Shown here in pieces: positions 1-60,359 of a stretch of 64,000 bases of DNA. The notes below the pieces were generated by a model. That model searched no databases. It was not told the origin of the DNA and saw only the letters and a program-made list of their open reading frames with translations. Source of the DNA: Tillus elongatus (Eukaryota > Arthropoda > Insecta > Coleoptera > Cleridae); contig OZ023270.1 in the NCBI GenBank assembly GCA_964006375.1, forward strand, positions 59,898,288 through 59,962,287, read 5' to 3'. The position numbers and the translations under genes were made by a program. How positions within the stretch are numbered: the stretch's first letter is position 1; every line of letters starts with the position of its first letter.

Positions 1-884
1 CTCGATTTGTTGGGTGAAATTTAAGCTTACGCTGGCAGATGTTGGACCTGGACGAACCCGGAGGTGGCTGGGGTCTCTAGGGGTGGATTACACCTGGAGA
101 CTTGGGCCTACTCTGTGAGCATCAATACAGGCTAACGACCCTGCCTGGATGCTGCTCGATGGCGGGACTTCATGATACCGCCTCAAGTCAATGAAACACT
201 GGCCGGGGTCTGGTGCAGGTGAGGCTGGGGGGAGGCAGACATCTTTAGGGAGTGATATGCACCCGGAGTTTGGCGCCTCCACTGTGGCCTCTGAGACTGA
301 CAATTGGCCTCGCTTGGTTGTTACTCGGGAGTGGGGTTCCAGATGATACCGCCCTGGATTGAGCCCTGGCGTGTGTCCAGACGTCCCGGGGGCTCTGATC
401 TCTGATGAGTGGTAAACACCCGGAGTTTGGAGCCCATACTGTGTGCTGCGAAACGGACGGACGGCCTCGCTGGGGTGATGCTCGGAAGCGGGACTTGATG
501 GGATGTTGCCTTGAGTCTTAACACTGTTAGGTGTCAGGTTTGGAAGAGCCTGAGGGGAGTTGAGATCTCTAGGGGTGGATTACAACTGGAGATTAGATGC
601 TGCTCGACTTCATGATACCGCCTCGAGGCCAACACTGACGGATGTTGGGTCCAGATGAACTCAGAGAGAGGTTATCTCTCTTTGAGCTTTGAAACGGGCA
701 AGCGATTTCACTCAGATGGCAGTACACCTGCCACACAAACTTTCACCCTCAAGAAAAGATTGACTCCCTCAGGGAGCTAGAATTGATGGGTGAAATCTAA
801 ATAATTAGACGTGAGCCACAATAGACCTAAGGTCGCGGTGGAGGGACAGAAATAGCCCACTCACAATAAAATCTAATCTAATCT
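1..884 (+). mobile_element. Family A retroelement, copy 1 (cut by window start)
   Basis: GC-rich compared with its surroundings and built of diverged tandem monomers starting near 31, 198, 366, 523 and 632, so mostly 157-168 bases apart. Each begins 'cactgg-gggtgtc', runs through 'gagatctctaggggtgga' and 'gcttcgaaacgga', and ends 'gggacttcatgataccgcc'. The last monomers are shortened. The 3' end (about 812-884) reads 'gtgagccacaatagacct', 'aaggtcgcggtg', 'cccactcaca' and then a (TCTAA)3 tail. The same 3' end closes the RNase H LINE at 23.8 kb. Short open frames occur on both strands but none is conserved between copies, so I call no protein. The 5' end is outside the window. Confidence 0.8.
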
Positions 885-3118
<2,234 letters not shown>

Positions 3119-3425
3119 TGTGCAACCTGTTGACATTTTATATGATGATTTGGCAATGCATAAATAGTCAGCAGGCTGGATTCTGAGAATCCTGACTCCT
3201 GGACAAAAGCTGGACAGGCAAGAAATTTGTGAAGGAAACTTGATGACTGCAGATTATGACTAAAACTTTTTTTTTTATTGTAATAAGAGATGAAATGTGG
3301 GTGTTCCACTTGGAGCCCCAACACGACAAAAGTCAATGCACTGATTGCATTGGATTCTCGGAATCCAGCCGACTGACAATTTATTCATCGCCAAATCATC
3401 GTGTAAAATTGTCAACACATATGTT
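3119..3425. repeat. Short fold-back element
   Basis: The left arm 3121-3200 and right arm 3345-3422 are inverted relatives ('tgatgatttggcaatg', 'ggctggattctgagaatcc'). The space between holds only an AT-rich loop. MITE-like, with no coding content. Confidence 0.7.
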
Positions 3426-3825
3426 TAAAAGATTCTTCGATCATTGACCACACAGGTCATTTCGAATGAATTCTCTGATTTAAACTGTTTTGACCAGATT
3501 TGCCTTAGAAAATATGCTTTATTTATTTATAACCACTCAAATACGCGACAGGACAATTACATGGATAAAAGTAAGATATTGACTTTCCAAAAAATCCGAA
3601 CACCTAGTAAGAGTCGACCAATTGCAATGAAATTTTCTATACTACTGTTTTGTCTCCGATAAGAAATGATAACTATATGGCCAAAAAAATTTAAGAGTTG
3701 TACACTTTATTAATTTTGTTTTATGAAAAAATATCTCTTTAACTTTGCACTTCCTTCAGTTGGAAGCAATATTTCATAGCGATTTCTGCTAAATTTATTT
3801 ATGCCTAAGCGCCATTATGAAACCA

Positions 3826-4790
3826 TTACAATCATTTAAGAGAATTCGAAAGGGGACACATTGTTGGCATGCGGGAAGCCGGCTTTCCAATCGGACAAAT
3901 TTCCTACCGCATAGGATGCAGTGTGTTAACAGTGTTACAGTGTTGGTCCAGGTGGTTTGAAGAAGGAATCCATAACTGTCGTCATGGATCCGGACGACCT
4001 CAAGCAACTTCAGCACAGGAAGATTGTCATTTGAGGATTTCAGATTTACAAGCCAAGAGTTTCTACAACAGGACGATTGGAAATGCTTGGTTGGAAGTTT
4101 TACAACAAACAGTCTACGGCAACGATATATCGCAGAATACACGCTTTTGGGCTTCATTCGGAGAGACCATTTTTATGTCTCCCAATGACATCTTGACAAC
4201 ATGCTGCTCGGCTTGAGTGGTGTAACGGCATATCTGAGTGGTCTGGTGAATGGAATCGTGTTGCGTTCTCTGACGAGTCTCGATTCTGTCTTTGGCTCCA
4301 AGATGGTTGCAGAAGAGTAAAACCATTAGGTGGAGAACGCAGAAATTTAAATTTGCTGTGGAACAGCATACAGTATGGGGTGCGATAACATATGGTAGCA
4401 GGTAAGCACTAGTTTTTATTGACAAATTTAAATGCAAATGATTACATATAAAATGTATTGCAGCCTGTTGCACTGCCATACCTACGAGGGTTAATTCAAC
4501 CCCTTTTCCAACAAGACAATGCATGTAGTCATGCAGCAAGGGTTACTGCAAGGTTCTTACAAGAAAATAACGTGACCCTGCTACCAAGGCCTTCTCGCTC
4601 CCCAGACTTGTCACCAATCAAACATGTGTGGGATATGATTGACAATCGATTGGGTAATTTACCCCAACCACCAAAAAACTTAGATGATATTTGTCACTGA
4701 ATTCAAGAAGCCCGCGATGACATTCCTCAGGATACCGATAATCATTTAATTTCAGCATGCCTCGAAGAGTTATCGAATGTATAAAAAACT
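3826..4790 (+). pseudogene. Tc1-like transposase relic
   Basis: The first open piece (3869-4216) has MREAGFPIGQISYRIGCSVL and a second helix VLQCWSRWFEEG, with the basic HGSGRPQATS hinge: the paired-like DNA-binding domain of Tc1 elements. The end (4458-4790) has PLFQQDNACSHAARVTARFL and RPSRSPDLSPIKHVWDMI, including the second catalytic Asp and the conserved Pro-Asp-Leu-Ser-Pro-Ile motif, then a stop and IPQDTDNHLISAC. The middle is frame-shifted. I could not identify the terminal inverted repeats. Confidence 0.85.
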
Positions 4791-5149
4791 GCCCCAGACC
4801 CTACTCATCATTAAATAACTTAGTAAAAAAGTATTTATAAAACAAGGGTGACGTTTATAGAACAATACATGAAAAGGCAACTGGGAAGCAAGGACAGGGG
4901 CATCAACTAGACCATGTATGTGTTTGAATAAGAAACACTGACCTAGAGGAGTTAAAGGAAGTGAACTGAAGCCAAAACTGTTCAGAAATAATTTATATTG
5001 AACCTCTCCTCAAATAAGCTTTATTGATAAAATAGGATAAATACCTAAGGAACTTGTAGTGAACAGATTCCAAGAGGGTTACATGACAAAAATAAGCTTC
5101 AAACTTACAACAAATGTTTATAATGTTAAGTTTTGTCTTGATTGTTTTA

Positions 5150-5345
5150 TATATATATATTTTTTATTTTTTTTATTTAATCTTATTGGCTGCGGCATCT
5201 CAGGCCATTAGCACATTATTTCCCATCAATCAATATTTTTTTAAATTTTCCAGACAGTCAAATTGGCTCGCCCGGGAATCGAACCCGGGACCTCTCGCTT
5301 AGCAGGCTGGCACCTAGCCACCTGCGCCACGAGGGCGTCTTTATA
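5150..5345 (-). mobile_element. tRNA-derived SINE
   Basis: Reading the minus strand, 5338-5264 resembles a tRNA. The A box TGGCGCAGGTGG is at 5318-5329 and the B box GGTTCGATTCC at 5275-5285, with a good T-arm and GGGCGAGCCA at the end. The acceptor and anticodon stems do not pair, so it is not a working tRNA. About 80 bases of unrelated body follow, then an A-rich tail at 5155-5185. This is the layout of a SINE with an internal RNA polymerase III promoter. Only one copy was noticed in the window. Confidence 0.72.
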
Positions 5346-5510
5346 TATTTTATTTTTAACAAAATTAAAAAAATATATATCTAGTGAAGTTAGTATTGTG
5401 TGTCCACCTGTGAAGAATAAAAGCTCTCCCAACACAACTTAGCATATTCGATCTTGGATGACACAAAACAATTATACAAACAGATGAGAGTATCAGTAGG
5501 AAAAAAAAAG

Positions 5511-6120
5511 TTCAGGAAGCAGCAAATGCGTTATGGTAGTGATTTTTTATTAAATGTTTCAAACTTTAATAACTCAATTTTCTATGTACTTAGAAAGTTT
5601 AATTTTGGTATGTAGTACGGTCTTTCCTAAGGCAAGATATCCACCAAATTTCATTTAAATAACTTTGTAATATTCGGAGAAAAAAAATTGTTTCGAAAGA
5701 AATTTCAAAATTTGAAAAACTCAATTTTCAATTAACTTAGAAAGTTGAATTTTGGTACGCAGTAAGGTCTCTCCCAAGGCAATATATCTAGTAAATTTTA
5801 TTAGAACAGCTTTGTAATTTTCGGAGAAAAAATTGTTTTCGAAAAAAAAAAACTCAAAATTTTCCCGGAAAACCCTGTCCGATTTTCCTGCCTAACGAAC
5901 TCATCCAAGCCATTAATAAAAGAAAAGCACTTGCCGAGTTTCATCGAAATCGGTTGATTATTTTTTGAGTCATTATATATACACATATAAAAATTGAAAC
6001 TGACCCCGGATGTGGGTTCTAGGGGTCCTAGTTCGCGCTCATTTGAATTTTTTTTTGCAAAGTCTCACCATCGATACCTTCTATTAGTAATTTTTTTAAA
6101 ATAAAAATTCACTAAAAAAA
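5511..6120. repeat. Dispersed repeat family B, copy 1, with internal tandem pair
   Basis: Non-coding. Two units of about 150 bases ('actcaattttc', 'acttagaaagtt', 'attttggta', 'ggtctttcctaaggcaa') start near 5571 and 5721. The right half ('ttttcccggaaaaccctgtc', 'cgatttcctgcctaacgaac'-like, 'gggttctaggggtcctagtt') is repeated at 48280-48500. Confidence 0.7.
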
Positions 6121-6722
6121 AAAAAACGTTCCTAATCCCAAACCTTAAGCTGTTTAGTGAAGTCATCAGGATATTATTCAGGACTAAATTAAATCTTAGT
6201 TGTGGATCAAATATTATACCCAAGTCTATGTTTGTGACACATTCCATATTTCTCTTTACAATAGATAAAATTCATGCATGTTAGAGAAACACATGACGAT
6301 ACACCTGGAGAACTTTTGCCAAGTTCACACCGCAAAGTATTGCAATCAATAGGAGGATAGAAAGGAAAATTTTTTAGGTTATCAGCATAAAAAAGTCTGA
6401 GAACCGAGATACAGGTCACTAACGAAGATGTTGAAAAAAACAGGACCCAACACAGATCCTTGGGGAAATCCACAAGACACATGAAATAGACATTAGGAGC
6501 AACCTGCATACCAAACATAATGAAGCCTGTTGGAAAAATAAGATTAGGAAAAGGATAGAACACTGCAAGAAAAAACAAATGAACAGAGTTTATTTCAAAG
6601 TAACCTGTGATTAACTGAGTCGAATGCCATAAGAGATGAACAATTTTAACCATGTGCAGCAGTATTTCATATGTTCGTGTATAATTTTTAGTTGGCTGAT
6701 TGCCATCTTTTGTCGAAAACAT
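6065..6722 (-). pseudogene. Decayed LINE reverse transcriptase fragment
   Basis: Very degraded. FPKDLCWVLFFSTSSLVT resembles 'P-Q-G-S-V-L-G-P-x-L-F-x-x-F', and the neighbouring LRLFYADNLKNF resembles the catalytic Y-A-D-D segment with the second Asp lost. Further on, DLGIIFDPQLRFN matches the 'L-G-V-x-F-D' block after it. It is probably family C, like 50.9-51.7 kb. Confidence 0.6.
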
Positions 6723-6729
6723 CGTTGCT

Positions 6730-7366
6730 CTAGACTTAAATCGCTTATTTTGGCGTGTTTACAGCTTCGCAAAAACCATATTAATTAATTAATTTACACA
6801 TCACTTGACATATGCTTATCAAGAAGCAGCAATCAATTGTTATGACAGCACGTTTGTTTCATGGCTAGGTAGATTGATTTTAATCTTCCTTCGTAATCCC
6901 ACAGTCGAGGCTGATCCTGAAGTCAGTTTTCTTTTACCAGCTACGCGATAGGAAAGTATTCAGGTAAATGCTTTAAAAGACGTTGGCACATTTGTTTATA
7001 TTGTTTACAAATGATATAAGCCTCATTTATTCTAGTTTCTTTTTTGAAGCAGATTTGTTGTCAAGTTTTTTTCACCAGCTACGTGGTCTCAAAATATCCA
7101 AGTGACAAATTCCAGCTTTTTTAAAGACCTAAAGAGGTAATTTAAAAACATTTATTGCCCTTGAATTATTATTAAAATTACTAAGCTATTTCTGAAACTG
7201 GTCAAGTACATACAAATTTAAGACTGGACTGTATTTTAAATTCACGTTAAGTAAATTCTCTTCCTTCAAGGTGCTTATTTAATGTATAATAGAAATTCTT
7301 AATGACAATTAAACATACTTAGGTTATTTAATTTTTTTGTACCAGAATATAACAGTATATACAACT
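6730..7366. other. Intron sequence, nothing recognised
   Basis: AT-rich, with two stretches sharing 'ccagctacg' wording (about 6930 and 7070) that hint at an old local duplication. No gene. Confidence 0.5.
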
Positions 7367-9236
7367 GCTGAGAATTTCGAAAAACCCTAAAACATGACAC
7401 TTTTTCGAACCCTAACAAAATCTGTAGCAGTCAACCCCTGGAGGGGTGACTTTTATCCCCTAGGTTACATAGGTCAGGTGAAGTTTTTGAAAAGCTCTTT
7501 CGATTCTCTATTCAAAGCTGCAATTTTAAAACCTACACATTAGTTCGTTAGATATTTGCTTTCAAAACTTAAATTCAATTTTAAAATCTACCGATTCATT
7601 TTTTAGTTATTTGCTTTCACAACTTCGAAATAAAGTGTCTATAATATTAGCAGTATTACAACACAAAATTGGTACTATTATACTGGACGTTGTCCCTGCG
7701 GATCCGGGAACTAACTAAAAGAATAGGCACCAAGGTAACTCTGCCTGTTGTAAGACGCGACTAATCGGAGTCAAATACTAGCGGGGTCTGGACCAGGTGA
7801 GCGTGGAGGGAGGCGAATATCTCTGGGGAGTGATGTGCACCTGTATTTTGAGGGCTCCGCCGTGGGCGTAGAAATAGACAATTGCCCTCGCTTGTTGTTA
7901 CTCGGGAGCGGGGTACCAGATGATACCGCCTTGGGTTGAGAGCTGGCGGGTGTCATGTGTCCAGACGACCCGGGGCGGGTTAAGATCTCTGATAAGTGGT
8001 ACACACCCGGAGTTTGAGGCCCCCACTGTGTGCTTCGAAACGGATCGGCATCAGGAGTCGATAGGATGTGACCTTGAGTCTAGCATTGGTGGGTGTCAAG
8101 TCTAGACGAACCCGGAGGAGAGCTGAGATCTTTAGGGCTGGTTTAAAACTAGAGATTGAGGCCTCTTCTGTGAGCTTCGGAACGGGCAAACACCTCACTT
8201 GGATGCTGCTCGGGCACGGGACTTAATGATACCGGCTCAAGTCAAGCACTGACGGGTGCCTGGTTCAGACAAACTCAGAGAGAGGTTATCTCCCTTTCAG
8301 CTTCGAACCAGGCACGCGACTTCGCTCAGATGGCAGCACACCAGTCAAACCAACTTTCACCTTAACAAATATTGTCTCCTGCGAGGAGCGATTTGTTGGG
8401 TGAAAGATGGGATGTCGCCATGTGTCTAGCACTGGTGGGTGTCAGGTTTGGACGAGCCCGGAGGGGAACGGAGATCTCTAGGGGTGGATTACAACTGGAG
8501 ATTGGATGCTGCTCAAGAGCGGGACTTCATGATACTGCCTCGAGTGCACGACGGATGTCTGGTTCAGATAAAATCGGAGAGAGGTTATCTTTCTTTGAGC
8601 TTCGAAACGGACAAGTGACTTCGCTCAGATGGCAGCACACCTGTCAAAGCAACTTTCACCTTAACAAATATCGTCTTCTGCGAGGAGCGATTTGTTGGGT
8701 GAAATTTAAGCAAACGTTGGCAGATATCCTGTCTAGACAAACCCGGCTGAGATCTCTAGAGGTGGATTACACCTGGAGACTTAGGCCTAGTCTGTGAGCT
8801 TCGAAACAGGTGAAAGATGGGATGTTGTCTTGAGTCTGGCACTGGTGGGTGTCGGTTTTACACGAGCCCGGAGGGGAACGAAGATCTCTAGGGGTGGATT
8901 ACAACTGGAGATTGGATGCTGCTTGAGAGCGGGACTTCCTGATACTGCATTGAGTTAAACACTGACAGATGTCAGGTCCAAAGAAATATAGAGAGAGGTT
9001 ATCTCTCTTTGAGCTTTGAAATGGGCAAGCGAATAGGTAGGTTTTAAAATTGGGGTCTCACATTGCGAATCAAAAGAGCTTTCCAGAAAGATGCAACTCG
9101 ACCTACCTACCATTCTAAAATTAAAAGTGAAAGTCGCTCTTGCTAGTGGTTAAATGCTAAAAGTTTTGTCAGGGTTCAAAAAAGTGTCCCCCTCTCAAGC
9201 AAAATTGACGTGTTTTAAGATTTTTACAAATTCTCA
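7367..9236. repeat. Inverted repeat whose loop is family A copy 2
   Basis: The arms at about 7367-7560 and 9037-9236 share, in opposite orientation, 'ctgctgagaatttcg', 'gacactttttcgaaccct', 'gacaaaac', 'gaaaagctctttcgatt' and 'aattttaaaacctac'. Similarity is moderate, with gaps. Family A fills the space between them. Confidence 0.65.
7690..9033 (+). mobile_element. Family A retroelement, copy 2 (3' end lost)
   Basis: Starts with the family head 'gggaactaactaaaagaata' and 'cctgttgtaagacgcgacta', followed by at least seven tandem monomers. It stops in 'gaaatgggcaagcg' at about 9033 without the shared 3' tail, so the 3' end is missing. Two monomer blocks at 8400-8950 are almost identical, a later local duplication. 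The segment lies exactly between the two arms of an inverted repeat (7367-7540 and 9037-9236). A 141-codon open frame at 8372-8797 runs through several monomers but has no family resemblance. Confidence 0.75.
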
Positions 9237-9239
9237 GCA

Positions 9240-10267
9240 GTGCTCGGGAAAACCCTGGTGCAACCTTTTATAATGGACACCATGTATATACACAGGGTGG
9301 TCTCTTAAATGTGCAGCAAATACGATTTTTCATATTAATTGCGCCTCCGAAATATAACTTATGATCATTGCCTAGTTAAAAATGATATATAAGCGAATTG
9401 CCAAAGGTGCGGTAAATATCATTACAACAAACATGAAGTTTCTGCTTGATTACAAAATATATAAATCACTGCAGATTTTCAAAATTTGCTCAAGTTCGAA
9501 AATAATAATACAAAAAATATTAGACTTGTTGATTTGGATACGTATTGAAGCTAAATGGGGGAGAATGTATTATAGTTATTCAAAATTTTCAATAGTTTTT
9601 TTCCCCGAATAGAAGACCAAAACTTTGATTTTGAGTATATTTCTCAACTCTAAACAGCTTTGTTCCATTACATTTTGTTGCATTTTCTAAAATAAAGGTA
9701 CTTTACTCTTAGAGGTACTTTTTTTATTGGAACACCTATATATGCTGTTTGAGTCATTCTAAGTGCACCTATGACGTTAATTGAACATGCACTACAGTAA
9801 CTTAATAAAGACAGTGTGGTCATTCGGTTGTAATATTTTCTATTGGTTGGCAAGTCATCAGGTACAAAATCTGCCATGAATTTTCCAAACTGTGTTTGTT
9901 TACATTCATTATTTACGTGTACAAATTAGTGAGTGCCGTAGTTTCTGAGTAGTTTTTATGTTATTTTAGTGTGTTCAGTGATCAATTAGGACTTTAAAGA
10001 CATTTCTTTCTCCTGTTACCATTGTATCTGTGGAAAAGGTAAGTGAAGTGTAACACGTGTAAATCGTAATAAAACTAAAACAAAAGTCAAGGTATATAGT
10101 AGCTGGTTATTTATGTTTCAAAATAAATTCTTTATTTTATTGCAAAGAACAAACATTCAACTTTTTTTTTTCAAGACTGGATATTATTTTCTGACAGTTG
10201 TTTTGCTTTCTTCAAACGCAAAATATAAATTTGAAGTTATCTTTTGTTAAGAAAATGTTGAGTGATT
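9240..10267. other. Intron sequence with common insect repeat wording
   Basis: Contains 'gtatatacacagggtggtct' near 9281 and 'attggaacacctatatatg' near 9727, phrases seen in dispersed insect repeats. A 69-codon minus frame at 9668-9877 matches no family I know and is not called. Confidence 0.5.
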
Positions 10268-11803
10268 GTTCTAGACGGAGAGCCAGAGCAGAAAAAATTC
10301 TCTGAATTTACAAAAGCTGATTTTTTGATAGTTAATTAGGTACGCTGTGCACGTACACATATTCAGGTCAGTCAAGTGAATCTTAGAACAGGTGCCACAG
10401 GTGCGCCAACAAAGATGTCGTTTTTACCGGGGTAATAAAATGAATTTACAAAAGCTGATAACAGATTCTATATTCTATAACAATAAAAGTTATGTCAGTC
10501 AGTCAGCTGCATACGGGAACAGAGCTGGTCAGTCAGTTCAAATGTGTGTATGAAAAATAAATAATATGCAATTTATTTACAAAGCTTGGAATTTTTTTTG
10601 TGGGTATATATTGATCTGTTAAACATTAAAAAAATAGTCAGTCAACTGTTTTGTAGAACAACGCCCGTCAGTCAGCGAAAAAAGATATAAAAATTTCGTG
10701 CGCGCTGGCGGCGTTACAGGCGGATGCACGCTCTTCTCCTTCCATTATTATTATTATTATTATTTAAAATATCAGAAAACTATGTGAAATTATAAGTTGT
10801 AATTATAAATTAGTAATTTATTGTTTTATTAAAACATATAAGTATATTAATAACGTCAACAGACAATTTATTTCTTTATTTAATATAGTTTAATGTCTTT
10901 TATCCAGACTTTTGCCAGTAGAAGGCCTTCGATGGTGGGGAAATGCCCTATCTCCTTCAATGTCACCCAGCTAATAAAGGGAAGGTACACGAAACCCAGC
11001 TATTGTGTACGAAAATTCGGATTCTTATTTATGCTGTGCGCTTTTTAGTATAATCTTCAAAATATATTCCCATAAAATTTTATTTTCCAGAAGGATGTAT
11101 ATTTTCAGTAATAATTTAATTTTCATATACTTTATATATTGAAAATTTATAAATTTCATATTGCATAATTTTTTTAAAATTGGATAAGACATTAAACTAT
11201 ATTAAATAAAGAAATAAATTGTCTGTTAACGTTATTAATATACTTATGTTTTAATAAAACAATAAATTACTAATTTATAATTACAACTTATAATTTCACA
11301 TAGTTTTCTGATATTTTAAATAATAATAATGGGAGGATAAGAGCGAGCATGCCGCCTGTAACACCGCCGGCGCGCATGAAATTTTTATGTTTTTTCGCTG
11401 ATGGACGGGCGTTGTTCTACAAAACAGTTGACTGACTATTTTTTTAATGTTTAACAGATCAATATATACCCACAAAAAATTCCAAGCTTTGTAAATAAAT
11501 TGCACGTTATTTATTTTTCATACACACATTCGAACTGACTGACCAGCTCTTCCCGTATGCAGCTGACTGACTGACATAACTTTTATTGTTATATAATATA
11601 GAGTCTGTATAACAATTATCAGCTTTTGTAAATTCATTTTATTACCCCGGTAAAAACGACATCTTTGTTGGCGCACCTGTGGCACCTGTTCTAAGATTCG
11701 CTTGACTGACCTGAATATGTGTACGTCCACAGCGTACCTAATTAACTATCAAAAAATCAGCTTTTGTAAATTCAGAGAATTTTTTCACCTCTGGCTCTTA
11801 GAC
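10268..11803. repeat. Long inverted repeat with about 0.63-kb arms
   Basis: The left arm (about 10268-10905) and right arm (about 11180-11803) are near-perfect reverse complements, separated by about 275 bases. Landmarks are 'gaatttacaaaagctgatt', 'ggtgccacaggtgcgcc', 'aaagatgtcgtttttaccgg' and 'cagtcagtcagctgc'. No reading frame of note. It is probably a fold-back transposon; I could not define a target duplication. Confidence 0.85.
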
Positions 11804-12379
11804 TATTTAGATGTCATGCATATTTTACTTTGCTGACATAAAAAAAGTTAACAGGTCTGCTGTAATCAAACTAATTGCTACGAATAGCAACAAAAAAAAT
11901 TACATGCTAGCAAAATTATAAAGAGTACATTTTAACAAACATTTCATGAAGCTTCATAATTATTTTTGCATTTTTGTTTTCTCTTCCCTGAATTTGTTAA
12001 TGATAATTATTTGTATTAAGAACATAAACTATGAGTTTTACTTTGGAATGTTGAATGATTCGTAGAATTATTCATTCCCAAATTGTACTGGTATTAATTA
12101 AATACAAATTACAGAATAATAGCAGTAATTAAATCGCTAATATTTTGGCAGTTCACTTGTACAATATAATAATGCACAATCTCCCACATATTTGAATTAT
12201 TACCCTTCACATCTGTTTGTAATTTTGAAAAATTAAACAGAAAATTGCTAGTACAAGGCAGGGGCACAGTGAGACTAAATACTTGGAATACTCACTCACT
12301 GTGCAATTGCCCCAATATGATATTCTCATATATGAAAATACAAACTAATCGAATAATAAATTCAATTTTAAGTAATTTT
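11804..12379. other. AT-rich intron sequence, nothing recognised
   Basis: No reading frame, repeat pair or RNA structure stood out. Confidence 0.5.
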
Positions 12380-13040
12380 AAAGTTTCCTGTCTAGGTAGG
12401 AAACATCACAACTAGTCCATAATGATGGAAAAAAGGATTCTCTACGAAAAGCATCAATACGGTTCCTTTCTAAAATTTGCTGATTAATTGTTATTAAGAA
12501 TTTTCGGTAATTCTGCAGTTGATGCCCACGAACGTTGGAGTTCATGCGCTGTTGCTACATCCTTCTCGTAATAGAAGGAAAGGGCTGCCTGAACTGACCT
12601 TCCTGACCTACACTGTAGGTCAGTTCAGGCAGCCCTCTCCTTCTACTGCAAGGATGTGGCAACAGCACGTGAACTCCAACGACGAAATTCTAGTGTGCGA
12701 CGACTCTGCCGGTTCACCGGCATCAACTGCAGAATTACCGAATTTTCTATAGATCCATTGACTGGAGAACTTATTTTATAGCAGTTTTACAGTTTCCTAT
12801 CTCAATAGGAAACATTGCCACCAGTCTATTATGTAAGAAAAATAATTATCTACAGAAAAGATTCTATACAGTTTCTATAGATCCATTGACTGGAGAATTT
12901 ATTTTATAGCAACTTTCCCATCTGAATAGGAAATATTGCAAGTAGTCTATTATGATAAAAAAATAATTGTTTACAGAAAAGATTCTATGCAGTTTTCTTC
13001 TAAAATGCACTGATTCATTATTATTTGCAATTTTTTACTA
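12380..13040. repeat. About 129-base tandem repeat interrupted by a palindromic insertion
   Basis: Units beginning 'ctatagatccattgactgga' start at about 12746 and 12875 and contain 'ataggaaacattgc' and 'agtctattatg'. A diverged unit precedes them at 12380-12497 ('aggtaggaaacatcac', 'ctacgaaaagcatcaat'). The palindromic element 12498-12749 separates the first unit from the rest. Confidence 0.7.
12498..12749. mobile_element. Palindromic (fold-back) insertion
   Basis: GC-richer than its neighbours. The left arm runs from 'aattttcggtaattctgcag' to 'ggctgcctgaactgacc' and the right arm is its reverse complement, centred on 'cctacactgtagg' at about 12613. The right arm has about 38 extra bases ('gcgacgactctgccggttca') that the left arm lacks. 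No coding sequence. Confidence 0.8.
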
Positions 13041-13543
13041 TTCTTCCATAAGCAAAATGTTAAATTCGGAAAAACTATGGAGGCCGAATCGCTTATGGCC
13101 ACACTGTCTCATATCAAGTCACTACTTTTAGCGACATCTATCTTTCGGTTGTGCAACTAATAACAAAAATACCCATTTGTTGCGTACTTAATAGAGAAAC
13201 TGTATATATGTGTAACAACAAAGAGACATTGATCAGTACTGCAATTCTGCTAGGAAAGCATATGTAAATGAGCACCGGCGAAGAAGTAGCCTACTTCTTA
13301 ATCATCTATCAGAAATGCTAGGCAGAAAACATATTCCTTGTACAAATTTTGTCATAATAAGCTAATAACAAAGCTTCAGTGTTTTTTTTGAGGAAAACCC
13401 CATTCCACCATTATCTTGCTTCTATTATTTTAAATTAAAACTAAAACAAGAAGACTGAAATTCAATTCGAAACTGACAATAAATAATATAATGAAAGAAG
13501 AGAACCAGAGGAGAACATTTTAAAAATAAATAGTTCTACTTAC

Positions 13544-60359
<46,816 letters not shown>

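Noticed and set aside
5264..5338. A functional tRNA gene
   Set aside because: A and B boxes are good, but the acceptor and anticodon stems do not pair; a SINE body and A-rich tail follow.
8372..8797. 141-codon frame in family A as a real protein
   Set aside because: The frame is not kept in the other copies, has no recognisable domain, and simply follows the tandem monomers.
9668..9877. 69-codon minus-strand frame as a host gene
   Set aside because: It matches no family I know, has no splice context fitting the MTMR phases, and overlaps repeat-like wording ('ggaacacctatatatg').
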